Program-made: the position numbers and the translations under genes
The notes under the pieces: model-generated
Seen by the model: only the letters and a program-made list of their open reading frames with translations
Told to the model about the DNA's origin: nothing
The model's database searches: none
Shown: positions 45,053-54,341 of the stretch, in pieces
Position numbering within the stretch: the first letter of the stretch is position 1
Layout: each line of letters begins with the position of its first letter
Origin: Bacteroidia bacterium
GTDB lineage: Bacteria; Bacteroidota; Bacteroidia; B-17B0; Aurantibacillaceae
Direction: 5' to 3'
Length of the DNA: 64,000 bases
Assembly (NCBI GenBank): GCA_016787895.1
Contig: JAEUTN010000012.1
Location: 62,001 to 126,000 of the forward strand

Positions 45053-47002
45053 TTAAGCATTTAATTTTTGATTAAAATCACTTTCAATCATTTGCTGCAC
45101 ATATTTCACAAAGTCGCCGGTGCTGAAACTGCCAATGTCGCCTTTGCCCCTGGCCCTGAGCGATACCTTCTGTTCGGCCTCCTCTTTTTCACCAACTATC
45201 AACATAAAGGGCAGTTTGCCGATTTCCTGGTCGCGGATTTTTTTACCGATTTTTTCGTTTCTATCGTCAATAAAACCTCTTAAATCGGAGTTGTTCAGCT
45301 CCTCAAGCACCTTTTTGGCGTAATCGTTAAACCGCTCGCTGATAGGTAAAATCGCAAATTGGTCGGGGGTGAGCCATAGCGGGAAGTTACCCCCACAGTG
45401 TTCAATCAGAACCGCGATAAAACGTTCTAAACTACCAAAGGGGGCCCTGTGAATCATTACCGGACGGTGTTTTTGGTTGTCACTACCTGTATATTCCAGT
45501 TCAAAGCGCTCCGGTAAATTGTAGTCGACCTGAATGGTACCCAATTGCCATTTGCGGCCCAGGGCATCCTTCACCATAAAATCCAGCTTCGGACCATAAA
45601 AAGCAGCTTCGCCTAATTCCACAACGGTTTTCAGTCCTTTTTCCTGAGCCGATTCAATAATGGCTTGCTCGGCGAGTTTCCAATTTTCATCGCTGCCAAT
45701 GTATTTGGAAGCATTTTCGGGGTCCCTGAGGGAAATCTGCGCGGTATAATCCTTAAAATCCAGGGCGTTGAACACGTGCAATACCAAATCGATTACTTTA
45801 CAAAACTCCTCCTTTACCTGGTCGGGACGACAAAACAAATGGGCGTCGTCCTGGGTAAAGCCTCTCACGCGGGTAAGGCCGTGGAGTTCTCCATGCTGCT
45901 CGTAACGGTAAACAGTTCCGAACTCGGCATAACGCACCGGAAGGTCCTTATACGATTTAGGAGAAGATTTATATATCTCACAGTGGTGAGGACAATTCAT
46001 GGGTTTGAGGAAAAACTCTTCGCCTTCCTGCGGGGTTTTAATAGGCTGGAAAGAATCCTTGCCATATTTTTCGTAGTGCCCCGAGCACACGTACAATTCC
46101 TTTTGTGCAATGTGAGGTGTAACAACAGGCACATATCCCGCTTTGGTTTGGGCCTTTTGCATAAAGTTAATCAGGCGCTCGCGCAGCATGGCGCCTTTTG
46201 GCAACCAAAGCGGTAAGCCCATGCCTACTTTTTCGGAGAAGGTAAACAGCTCCAATTCCTTGCCCAATTTGCGGTGATCGCGTTTTTTGGCCTCTTCCAG
46301 CAAGGTCAGGTATTCTTTCAGTTCCTTATCTTTTGGAAAAGTGATGCCGTAAACACGGGTGAGCATTTTGTTTTTTTCGTCGCCTTTCCAATACGCTCCG
46401 GCTATGTTGAGAATCTTTGCGGCCTTAATAAATCCGGTGTTGGGGATATGAGGTCCGCGGCAGAGGTCGGTAAAATTGCCCTGAGAGTAAAGCGTGATGT
46501 TGCCATCTTCGAGGCGTTCAAGCAGGTCCAACTTGTATTCGTCACCTTTTTCGCTAAAATAGGAGATGGCTTCTTTTTTAGAAATCTCCTTGCGCACGTA
46601 CACGTTGTTTTGTTTGGCGAGTTCCAGCATTTTTTGCTCGATCTTTTCAAAATCGGCAGGAGTTAGTGTTTGACCATTAAGGTCTACATCGTAATAAAAT
46701 CCATTTTCGAGGGGTGGACCAACCCAGAATTTAATGCCGGGGTAAAGCGATTCCAGGGCCTCTGCCATGAGGTGAGCAGAAGAATGCCAAAGGGTTTCTT
46801 TGCCAAGAGCATCATTCCAGGTGAGTAATTGCAAACGCGAATCGCTTGTAATTGGGCGGGATGCGTCCCACACTTCATCGTTCACTTTTGCTGCTAAAAC
46901 GTTTCTTGCTAATCCCTCGCTGATGCTGAGGGCGATTTGCATGGAGGAGGTTCCGCTTTCGTAATCTCTTACTGAACCATCGGGGAGAGTAATTTTTATC
47001 AT
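45053..47002 (-). CDS. thrS: Threonyl-tRNA synthetase
   Basis: 649-residue class II synthetase: TGS domain (1-65), SAD editing domain (about 70-240, [12 protein letters not shown]), catalytic domain with motif 2 ([13 protein letters not shown]), zinc ligands in [11 protein letters not shown] and motif 3 ([14 protein letters not shown]), and the anticodon-binding domain (about 545-640). Normal length. It is followed by infC, as in the conserved thrS-infC gene pair, but rpmI and rplT do not follow. It is transcribed from a separate leader upstream of 47002. Confidence 0.97.
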   Translation of the reverse strand: MIKITLPDGSVRDYESGTSSMQIALSISEGLARNVLAAKVNDEVWDASRPITSDSRLQLLTWNDALGKETLWHSSAHLMAEALESLYPGIKFWVGPPLENGFYYDVDLNGQTLTPADFEKIEQKMLELAKQNNVYVRKEISKKEAISYFSEKGDEYKLDLLERLEDGNITLYSQGNFTDLCRGPHIPNTGFIKAAKILNIAGAYWKGDEKNKMLTRVYGITFPKDKELKEYLTLLEEAKKRDHRKLGKELELFTFSEKVGMGLPLWLPKGAMLRERLINFMQKAQTKAGYVPVVTPHIAQKELYVCSGHYEKYGKDSFQPIKTPQEGEEFFLKPMNCPHHCEIYKSSPKSYKDLPVRYAEFGTVYRYEQHGELHGLTRVRGFTQDDAHLFCRPDQVKEEFCKVIDLVLHVFNALDFKDYTAQISLRDPENASKYIGSDENWKLAEQAIIESAQEKGLKTVVELGEAAFYGPKLDFMVKDALGRKWQLGTIQVDYNLPERFELEYTGSDNQKHRPVMIHRAPFGSLERFIAVLIEHCGGNFPLWLTPDQFAILPISERFNDYAKKVLEELNNSDLRGFIDDRNEKIGKKIRDQEIGKLPFMLIVGEKEEAEQKVSLRARGKGDIGSFSTGDFVKYVQQMIESDFNQKLNA

Positions 47003-47502
47003 AATGGGGCCCTGCTTACAACGCAGGTTTAAATTTCAGCCGCTAATTTAGAAATTTATTGGCCACGAATTACACGGGGTAATGGGTTTTAAGGTTAATG
47101 CTTCGACAACACTTCGATATCCTCAGTGCAAGGGCTCAGCACAAGGGTTTAGAAGGTTTGGAAAGCTCAATGCTACTTATAGGCCACGAATTACAGGGGT
47201 TAATGGGTTTTAAGGTTAATGCTTCGACAACACTTCGATATCCTCAGTGCAAGGGCTCAGCACAAGGGTTTAGAAGGTTAGAAAGTTTAGAAGGTTTTGG
47301 GCTTCCTCCTGGTTTTTGGATCCAGAAGCATCGGGATGACTTCTCTCTACGATATACTCAGAGCAAGCTTTAGAATTCTCTTTTTACCGCTTAAACCTAT
47401 AAATAGCACCTAACACTAATTAACAGCAAGTGAAATGGATTGCGGGGTATTTTTGAAAACATCCATCTGTATAATTTATCTATCTTCACGCATTGTTTTT
47501 TT
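47003..47502. other. 500-base intergenic region between thrS and lepB
   Basis: No coding region is convincing here. Near the thrS start there is a small hairpin (CCTGC/GCAGG near 47013-47029). The centre is filled by a two-copy tandem repeat (47061-47280) and a further degenerate copy near 47340-47375. The right end contains the lepB start region. Confidence 0.5.
47061..47280 (+). repeat. Two-copy tandem repeat, 121-base period
   Basis: Copy 1 is 47061-47159 and copy 2 is 47182-47280, nearly identical over 99 bases apart from small changes around position 15 of the unit, with 22 bases of less similar spacer. Each unit contains a short repeating theme (TTCGATATCCTCAGTGCAAGG, GGCTCAGCACAAGG). 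A degenerate third copy of the theme is at about 47345-47372. It resembles dispersed Bacteroidota intergenic repeats. Confidence 0.85.
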
Positions 47503-49323
47503 ATGGGGAATTACATTTTTTTAGCGCTGGTTCTGGCCTCCTTTTATGGGCTGGGAAAATTATTTGTTAAGGCCAATTTACCTGAATGGAAAGCCTGGGT
47601 ACCGGTGTACAATTTTTTTATTCTGAGTAAACTACTGGGCAAGCCGGGCTGGTGGAGCCTTATCATGATTGTGCCCGGGGTAAACATCCTTATGTACGGG
47701 GTGTATGGCTTCAATGTGGCGCGCGCTTACAACAAAATCGGCACCACCGACATGGTATTGGCTACCGTACTTCCTTATGTGTTTTTTCTGAAACTGGGTT
47801 TTGATGCTCAGGTAAAATTTGTGGGTTTGTCTAAATACCAAACCGAACCCAGCCGATTCATCCGCAATTGGGTGGACCCTATTATTTTTGCTGTGATTGC
47901 GGCTTCCATTATTCGCGGTTATACCATTGAAGCTTTCACCATCCCCACCTCTTCTCTTGAAAAATCCCTGATGGTAGGCGACTTTTTATTCGTCAACAAA
48001 TTTGCTTATGGTCCTAAGATCCCTCAAACGCCCCTCTCCTTCCCCTTTGCGCATCACACCATGCCCTTGAGCGAGAACAGAAAATCGTATCTGGATTGGA
48101 TTAAGCTGCCGTATTTCCGCTTGCCTGGTTTTGGAAGTGTAAAAAACAATCAGATTGTAGTGTTCAATTATCCGGATGGAGACACCGTGGCCGTTGGCGA
48201 CCAAAACAGCAGTTATTATGAACTGAAACGTCAAATTGCTTACCTGATACAACGTGAGGAACTCAACGCGGGGCAGGCACCTCAGCCTTTTTCACATTAT
48301 CTGGGTTTGGCTCACGAATACATGCAAAACCCGCGCAATCCTTTTCCATGGAGCAATCTTCCAATAGGAGAAATTGTCGCGCGTCCTGTTGATAAACGAG
48401 AACACTACGTAAAACGCTGCGTGGGCATTGCCGGAGATACATTACAAATCAACAATTCGGTTGTTTCCATAAACGGCAAGGTTCAAACCATGCCAAAAAA
48501 CGCGCAGCATTATTATCTGGTAAAATGTTCATCACGTGTGTTCGGAGAAGAAATGACGATGCGCAACGGAAGAAACGGTCTGTCGAATTTAAGTCTGCTG
48601 GATGAACTGGATATTTATGCCACAGAAGCCGGTGTTGAAGCCATTGCTAAAGACAGCGTGGTGTATCGCCTGAACATGACAGCAGAAGTGGCGGCCAGGG
48701 TAAAACAAATGCCCGGAGTGATTTCGGTGAACAGAAAAATTGACAAAAAAGGAGAACGCGAATTCTCCGTGTTTCCTCACGACCCCGCTTATGCCTGGAA
48801 CAACGACAATTTTGGTCCCTTGTTGATACCCAAAGCCGGACTTACCATCCCTATTGACACGCACAACATTTGTTTGTATGAAAAAATACTGAACACATAC
48901 GATGACGGCATTCATCAGGTGAGCAAACAAGGCGGACAAGTAGTGTATGATGGAAAACCCATCACCTCTTATACTTTTAAACAGGATTATTATTTTATGA
49001 TGGGAGATAACCGTCACAATTCCGCCGACAGCCGCAGCTGGGGCATGGTGCCTTACGATCATGTGGTGGGCTCACCCTTCTTTGTGTGGTTCAGCATGAA
49101 ATACGAGGAGAACAATCCGGTGAGCGGAAAATCAGTGATTAAATCCCTCACCAAAAACAGCAAGGAAGGTAAATTCCGCTGGGAACGTTTTTTATGTTAT
49201 GTAAAAGACGGTACCTTACATTCCATAAAAATTCCTTTTATTTTAAGCATACTTGGAATCTGGGGCTTTAGCAAATGGAACCGTCGCAGGAAAGAAAAAC
49301 TAACACAGAAAAACACCGCCTGA
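47503..49323 (+). CDS. lepB: Signal peptidase I with N-terminal membrane extension
   Basis: 606 residues from the ATG at 47503 (MGNYIFLALV); the open frame goes back to TTG 47440. The first ~115 residues form membrane helices that match the DUF5684-type extension found in Bacteroidota LepB. The peptidase part has the catalytic Ser151 (PTSSLEKSLMVGD), Lys304 (HYVKRCVGIAGD) and the GDNRHNSADSRSWG box. It cleaves signal peptides at the outer face of the membrane. Its 3' end overlaps the next gene by 49 bases. Confidence 0.93.
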   Translation: MGNYIFLALVLASFYGLGKLFVKANLPEWKAWVPVYNFFILSKLLGKPGWWSLIMIVPGVNILMYGVYGFNVARAYNKIGTTDMVLATVLPYVFFLKLGFDAQVKFVGLSKYQTEPSRFIRNWVDPIIFAVIAASIIRGYTIEAFTIPTSSLEKSLMVGDFLFVNKFAYGPKIPQTPLSFPFAHHTMPLSENRKSYLDWIKLPYFRLPGFGSVKNNQIVVFNYPDGDTVAVGDQNSSYYELKRQIAYLIQREELNAGQAPQPFSHYLGLAHEYMQNPRNPFPWSNLPIGEIVARPVDKREHYVKRCVGIAGDTLQINNSVVSINGKVQTMPKNAQHYYLVKCSSRVFGEEMTMRNGRNGLSNLSLLDELDIYATEAGVEAIAKDSVVYRLNMTAEVAARVKQMPGVISVNRKIDKKGEREFSVFPHDPAYAWNNDNFGPLLIPKAGLTIPIDTHNICLYEKILNTYDDGIHQVSKQGGQVVYDGKPITSYTFKQDYYFMMGDNRHNSADSRSWGMVPYDHVVGSPFFVWFSMKYEENNPVSGKSVIKSLTKNSKEGKFRWERFLCYVKDGTLHSIKIPFILSILGIWGFSKWNRRRKEKLTQKNTA

Positions 49324-50201
49324 CACAAGGGCTTCAACAGGTTTTGCAAACCACCTGGCTAAAGGCAGCCGGCATTGCCCTGTTTTTGTTTTTACTGTTG
49401 AAGGTGTTTTTCTTCGGGCTCTTTACCGTCAATAACCGCGACATGGAAGGCAGCTACCATCAGGGCGATGTGCTGCTGATCAAAAAAAATCCGTCCCATC
49501 TGAAACGCAACCAGATTATCCTTCTCGAATACCCTTTGCCTGACAGCGGACAACTTGCTCCTTTATTCATACAACGTTTGGCGGGTTTACCGGGAGACAC
49601 TTTACAACTCAGCGATAAGCAGCTTTTTGTAAATGGTGAATTGCAAAATAATCCTGAGCTTCAAAAGCATAATTATTTTATTAAAACACGGGTTCCTCAA
49701 CTGGATAGTGCTTTTCTGCAGCGTTATGGTCTTGATGATGGAGGGCCTGTATCCACCGGTTTTGATTACAGTTTTGCGCTTACTAAACATCAAAAAACGG
49801 AATTACAAAAGGACAGTTTGATTGAAAGCATTTCCATCAAAGCCGAGAAAAAAAACATGTTTGATGCCACCTGTTTCCCCGGTTCAGCCCACTGTAACTG
49901 GAATGCCGATCATTATGGTAAAATTTATGTGCCCAAAAAAAATGATAGTTTACCTCTTGACACCACCATTATTTCGCTTTACGAAGACCTCATCAGCCGG
50001 TTTGAAAACAATACCCTTGAGATCCGACAAGACAGTATTTTTATTAACGGACAGCACAACAAAACCTATGTTGTAAAACAGGATTATTATTTTACCCTGG
50101 GCGATAACCGCGACAATGCTGTAGATTCAAGACACTGGGGCTTTTTACCGAAGTCCTGCATACGCGGTAAAGTGGTGTTCAGGTTAAAACGCGCCGGGTG
50201 A
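49275..50201 (+). CDS. Signal peptidase I paralogue lacking both catalytic residues
   Basis: 308 residues, S26 family fold: one membrane helix (about 32-50) and box E (TLGDNRDNAVDSRHWGFLP) is intact. At the position of the catalytic Ser there is Asp56 (RDMEGSYHQGD) and at the catalytic Lys there is Gln100 (FIQRLAGLPGD), both judged by alignment with LepB at fixed distance to the GD and PGD boxes. It therefore looks catalytically inactive. The gene overlaps lepB by 49 bases and ends at TGATG, the start of wbqC, so it is translated with both. It could be a partner or regulator of LepB. Confidence 0.87.
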   Translation: MEPSQERKTNTEKHRLTQGLQQVLQTTWLKAAGIALFLFLLLKVFFFGLFTVNNRDMEGSYHQGDVLLIKKNPSHLKRNQIILLEYPLPDSGQLAPLFIQRLAGLPGDTLQLSDKQLFVNGELQNNPELQKHNYFIKTRVPQLDSAFLQRYGLDDGGPVSTGFDYSFALTKHQKTELQKDSLIESISIKAEKKNMFDATCFPGSAHCNWNADHYGKIYVPKKNDSLPLDTTIISLYEDLISRFENNTLEIRQDSIFINGQHNKTYVVKQDYYFTLGDNRDNAVDSRHWGFLPKSCIRGKVVFRLKRAG

Positions 50202-50830
50202 TGGATGTTTTGCTGAGCAGTGCTTATTGGCCCAATCTACACTACTTTTATTATGTGCTCCATGCTGAAACCATACACCTGGAACAACACGAGCATTATG
50301 GAAAACAAAGTTACCGCAACCGTTGTGTGATTCTTTCTGCTAATGGTCCATTGAACCTTTCTATTCCGGTAAAAAACCTGAAACCAAAACAGTTGATGAG
50401 TGAAGTGGAAATAGCTTATAAAGAAAACTGGAAGGCCAGGCACTGGAGAGCCATTCAGAGCGCTTATAACAACTCGCCTTACTTTGAGTATTTTCAGCAG
50501 GACATACAGCATTTTTACGAAAAAGAATACGATCATTTGCTGGATTATAACCTCCATCAATTAAAATTGCTGTTAAAACTTTTCAGGGTAGAAAAAAACA
50601 TCCAGCTCACTCAGGCATTTGGTAAATCTTTCGATCAAGGCAATGACCTAAGGCCCTACAGCGATCCCAAACTGAGTTATTCGCAGGACCCTTTGGTTCG
50701 CGATTTGCTCAATCAGCCATACTATCAAACCTTTGAAGCTAAGTTTGATTTTTTGCCCAACCTCAGTATACTTGATTTGCTCTTCAACAAAGGGCTTGAA
50801 AGTTTGGAATACTTACATTACAGACGCTGA
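50201..50830 (+). CDS. WbqC family protein
   Basis: 209 residues from ATG 50201 in a TGATG overlap with the preceding stop; a GTG three bases upstream is possible. Typical WbqC features: LLSSAYWPNLHYFYYVL at the N-terminus, NRCVILSANGPLNLSIPVK, and ENWKARHWRAIQSAYNNSPYFEYFQ. Some family members are encoded in O-antigen clusters, and the exact activity is not settled. It closes the lepB operon. Confidence 0.9.
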   Translation: MDVLLSSAYWPNLHYFYYVLHAETIHLEQHEHYGKQSYRNRCVILSANGPLNLSIPVKNLKPKQLMSEVEIAYKENWKARHWRAIQSAYNNSPYFEYFQQDIQHFYEKEYDHLLDYNLHQLKLLLKLFRVEKNIQLTQAFGKSFDQGNDLRPYSDPKLSYSQDPLVRDLLNQPYYQTFEAKFDFLPNLSILDLLFNKGLESLEYLHYRR

Positions 50831-50837
50831 TTTTGCC

Positions 50838-52475
50838 TCAGCGTTTTATGCTGTAGTGTTGTTCGAGGCGATTGCCTACTTTATCGGTGAGCACAAGCCT
50901 TAGTCTGACCTCACCCGTTGGGGATTGTTCTTCGAAAACATAGGACAGGCAATGAGATTTTGCATCGTATTCGGCAATTACCCATTGTTCGTTCACATAC
51001 AAAGCATACTGACCGATTCCACTGAGCTTATCTGAAAGAAAAAACTCCAATCGTGAACGAACACTTTTCGGTTGTCTTTTTTTTGAGGCCAAAACAGTTT
51101 TAACTGACGGAGGTATACTGTCAATCATTTGCTTAAAGGTCCCCAGATTTTTACAGGCAAACCAAAGCGTATCTTTGCGAATCTCGGGCACCAGCACACT
51201 TTGATCTGTTTTGAGTACGGTTTGTTGTTTATCCTGTTCACGGCCACTGAACTTCAGTCCTATGTAAAAAGCTGAACGGAAATTAACATATGAGGGCCCC
51301 AGCACAAACTCTTTTCCATCAGAAGTAGTTTCAATAAAAAGTGCTACATCATTGTACAAACTTTGATTCGGAAAATGTAAACTGAGTTGTTTTACATGAA
51401 GACTTGTATCGCGATTGCAATGCATAAAATCATCTCCTGTGTTGTTTGGTGATTTATACTCCTTCATCACTGTGGCGCGGAGGAAGGTGCTCAGCTCTGT
51501 TTGGTTACCCGATTCATCGGCCAAAACCAAGCGGAGTGTATGTGATTTGCTATCGCGAAGGATGATTCTTCCTTTGTTTTGAGTTTCAGGATACAGGTAA
51601 TGCGGATAAAGCGCCGGCAAAAAACACTTTTGAAACTTACTGTGGTTTCTGTAATCGCAAAACTCGTTCACATACCGGAAGTCTGCAAAATCCATTTCGT
51701 TTAAACGGTGATGATAAATGAGTTTATTATCAAGAAACACTTTTGTTTCGTATACGTTGTTATGGTTGCCCTTTTTCAGGTATTGGTCATAAGCTTCAAA
51801 AGCAATTCCAATGAGGCTGCCGGGCAAGTCCAAGGTATCAGCAGAAAGGTTGATGTCTTCTGTTTTTACATTTCTTATAAGGGCGGGTTGCAGAGAATCA
51901 CTTAGGTCATAAAAAGCCAGTTGCTGGAGCACAGGAAGAATGTTGTCCTGCACATGATATATTGAAAGTGGGTTAATGGTGATTTCGGTTTTTTCATCGC
52001 GCAATTCAAAATGCAGGTGGGGTCCGCTGGAACCTCCTGTATTTCCCGATAAAGCAATGATCTCGTTTTTCCTAACAAACAAGGACCAGGGTTTGGGATA
52101 AAAATCCACCTCAAAACTTTGTTTGGCATATTGTTCTTGCTTTAAGGCCTTGTCGATTTTTAAACTAAAGGTGTTTAAATGCGCGTACACGCTTACTTTT
52201 CCGTTGGCATGGGTGATGTACAAGGCCTTGCCGTAACCATAGGGGCTTACTCTTATTCTTGACACGTAACCTTCTTCAATGGCATACACCTGAAGGTTTT
52301 CTTTCCCGTTAGTTGAAAAATCGAGTCCGGTATGAAAATGGTTAGGACGCAGTTCTCCGAAATTTCCTGTCAACACTCTGGGAGAATCCAGAGGCCAGAT
52401 GAGGCTTGGCTTTACCTGAGCCTGAACGCACAGAGTAAAAAACAGATAAACATATAAAAAAGAGAGTTTATTCAC
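50838..52475 (-). CDS. M23 family metallopeptidase
   Basis: 545 residues with a signal peptide (SFLYVYLFFTLCVQAQ). The LytM/M23 domain is near the N-terminus (about 30-170): zinc ligands in HFHTGLDFS and HLHFELRD. The long C-terminal region (about 190-545) is beta-rich and unassigned. It likely cuts peptidoglycan crosslinks or another cell-wall peptide. It overlaps the O-antigen ligase gene by 8 bases, so these are cotranscribed. Confidence 0.9.
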   Translation of the reverse strand: MNKLSFLYVYLFFTLCVQAQVKPSLIWPLDSPRVLTGNFGELRPNHFHTGLDFSTNGKENLQVYAIEEGYVSRIRVSPYGYGKALYITHANGKVSVYAHLNTFSLKIDKALKQEQYAKQSFEVDFYPKPWSLFVRKNEIIALSGNTGGSSGPHLHFELRDEKTEITINPLSIYHVQDNILPVLQQLAFYDLSDSLQPALIRNVKTEDINLSADTLDLPGSLIGIAFEAYDQYLKKGNHNNVYETKVFLDNKLIYHHRLNEMDFADFRYVNEFCDYRNHSKFQKCFLPALYPHYLYPETQNKGRIILRDSKSHTLRLVLADESGNQTELSTFLRATVMKEYKSPNNTGDDFMHCNRDTSLHVKQLSLHFPNQSLYNDVALFIETTSDGKEFVLGPSYVNFRSAFYIGLKFSGREQDKQQTVLKTDQSVLVPEIRKDTLWFACKNLGTFKQMIDSIPPSVKTVLASKKRQPKSVRSRLEFFLSDKLSGIGQYALYVNEQWVIAEYDAKSHCLSYVFEEQSPTGEVRLRLVLTDKVGNRLEQHYSIKR

Positions 52476-53682
52476 TTAACATACGTTTCTCTTCGATAAG
52501 GTTGAACAGACAGAAGAAAAAAGCAAAAAATAAGGTTCCCGCAACGGCTTGCAACATGCTTTCCACCAAAAAATTCAGGCAAATCAAAAGGGAGAAAAAA
52601 CTCAGCATCACGTTTCTTTTCGTAATGCCTTTGATTAACTCTCCCAAAGACAAATACAGGAGCAGTAAAAAACCAAAGAAACCCATGCCCAGAAAGGTTT
52701 GCAGGTATTGATTATGGGCGTTCAAACGGTGTTCAAGCGCCCCGGTAATTCCATTTTCTTCATAAGCCTGGTAAAGCGCGTCGTTGGCATCGCCTACCCC
52801 TACTCCAAACCAAAAATTGCCTTTAATAATGTTCACGGCTTGTTCCCAAATCAGCAACCGTATGGTATTGCTTTCTGAAGAGGTTTTATCGAGATGTTGA
52901 AGGGAGATGTTTTGTATGGCTAAAAAACGGTCGAAGGCACCGGGTACAAAACGTCCGGCCAAAAACACCAAAACAATGCCCACCCCCAAAATAAAGATAG
53001 ACCGTTTTATTCCGTAACGCTCCCTCCACTTCTGATACAGCAACAAGGGCACACACACGAATAAACTGATGAGTCCCATTTTTGACGCACAGAGAAACAG
53101 GGTGGTGATAAACACCGAAATAAAAAAGTAAGAGCTGATCATGATTTGCCGGTTGGTGTAAAACCAGTGGCGGTAATAGTTAAGGATGATGCCAATGGCC
53201 AGTACCAGATACATGGAAAAATAGGAAGCGTGAATAAAATCAGAAAAAAACGTGTAGGTAAAATATTCCGAGTGGCCTTCATACGCGAAAAACGAAGCCC
53301 TTGCGATTAAATAAAGGCAGGCGAAAAAACAGCCTGAAACAAATCCAACGAGGCAGCGCCGGAGAATGTTCAGCGGCCATTCGAAACAAAACATCAGGTA
53401 GGGAAAAAGTATAAACGACAACTTAATTTCAATGGCAATTCCGGCTTCTATGTGGTTATCGGACAAAAAGGAACTCAGAACAGTAAGTCCGAAAAAAGCA
53501 ACGAGAAAAAGCAAATTACGGTTAAAAAGCCCTTTGCGAATGTTCACCAAATCCCAGTTAAAAAAGGAAAACAACAACCAGGCCATGAGTATGGGTGAGA
53601 GAATCTTAAATCCGAATGGGAAACAAAAACAAAAGAGTACCGGGAATAAATAAAATACTTTTCGTTTAAAACTGACCATCAT
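52468..53682 (-). CDS. O-antigen ligase family protein
   Basis: 404 residues, about ten membrane helices, with the Wzy_C/WaaL family loop: GVGVGDANDALYQAY and HNQYLQTFLGMGFFGFLLLLY. Such proteins join glycan chains to lipid A core or polymerise O-units. It sits in an overlapping operon of GT4 glycosyltransferase, methyltransferase, ligase and M23 peptidase, which suggests a small surface-glycan unit. Confidence 0.87.
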   Translation of the reverse strand: MMVSFKRKVFYLFPVLFCFCFPFGFKILSPILMAWLLFSFFNWDLVNIRKGLFNRNLLFLVAFFGLTVLSSFLSDNHIEAGIAIEIKLSFILFPYLMFCFEWPLNILRRCLVGFVSGCFFACLYLIARASFFAYEGHSEYFTYTFFSDFIHASYFSMYLVLAIGIILNYYRHWFYTNRQIMISSYFFISVFITTLFLCASKMGLISLFVCVPLLLYQKWRERYGIKRSIFILGVGIVLVFLAGRFVPGAFDRFLAIQNISLQHLDKTSSESNTIRLLIWEQAVNIIKGNFWFGVGVGDANDALYQAYEENGITGALEHRLNAHNQYLQTFLGMGFFGFLLLLYLSLGELIKGITKRNVMLSFFSLLICLNFLVESMLQAVAGTLFFAFFFCLFNLIEEKRMLSE

Positions 53683-54341
53683 GCTTCGGGTTTTTGTAAC
53701 AAGGCTAAGATATGGGTTCTGAGAAAAGGAAGGTTAAAAAGGCTGTACAATTTACCAACACGCCGACCGATTGGCGGCGCCAGCGTTATTTTATGAAATT
53801 CAGTATGCAGGGCTCCGGGAAACAACGACTTCACTTCATTGGCAGTGACTTTTCTCACCTGGTTGTTGTTGGGGTTATTAAAAACAAAGTCATACCATAA
53901 GATATAACCACCGGGCTTGAGCAGATCCCACATTTTATTTGCAATGGCTTTGCGGGTTGCGGTATCCAAAATAGAAGAAAAAACAGTGGATTGAAACACA
54001 TAATCATATTTCTGGCCGAAGTCAATTTTTAGAAAATCTCCTTCAAACAACTTGTATTCCCCATAATTTTCGTTTATTGCTTTTATTCGTTCTGCCAGCA
54101 ATTCGTTCAAATGAAGGTTCTCTTTTTTAAACCCACACATCAATAACATGGGTATGTTTCCGCCATGGCCGGCTCCTATCTCCAACAGGGATTTATCACG
54201 ACACTGGTGGCTTTCCAGTAATTCCCGGAGTTTTTCGCCCCGTTCGTGCATGGTGCGCATGGAATAATACGAGTTGTAAAGCGGATTGAGGTGTTTGCGT
54301 TTGCCGTACTGCTCTTTTATTTTCTCCTCGAGATCACTCAT
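53679..54341 (-). CDS. SAM-dependent methyltransferase
   Basis: 220 residues with a class I Rossmann fold: motif I LLEIGAGHGGNI, motif II LHLNELLAERI and the motif around YDYVFQSTVFSS. C-terminal part (about 155-220) is basic and hydrophobic. The substrate may be a sugar of the same operon, but this is inferred only from position. It overlaps the O-antigen ligase gene by 4 bases (ATGA type) and the glycosyltransferase gene by 8. Confidence 0.88.
   Translation of the reverse strand: MSDLEEKIKEQYGKRKHLNPLYNSYYSMRTMHERGEKLRELLESHQCRDKSLLEIGAGHGGNIPMLLMCGFKKENLHLNELLAERIKAINENYGEYKLFEGDFLKIDFGQKYDYVFQSTVFSSILDTATRKAIANKMWDLLKPGGYILWYDFVFNNPNNNQVRKVTANEVKSLFPGALHTEFHKITLAPPIGRRVGKLYSLFNLPFLRTHILALLQKPEA

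Noticed and set aside
45665..46216. A 183-codon plus-strand frame over thrS
   Set aside because: Antisense to the conserved synthetase core; no start-site support and no domain.
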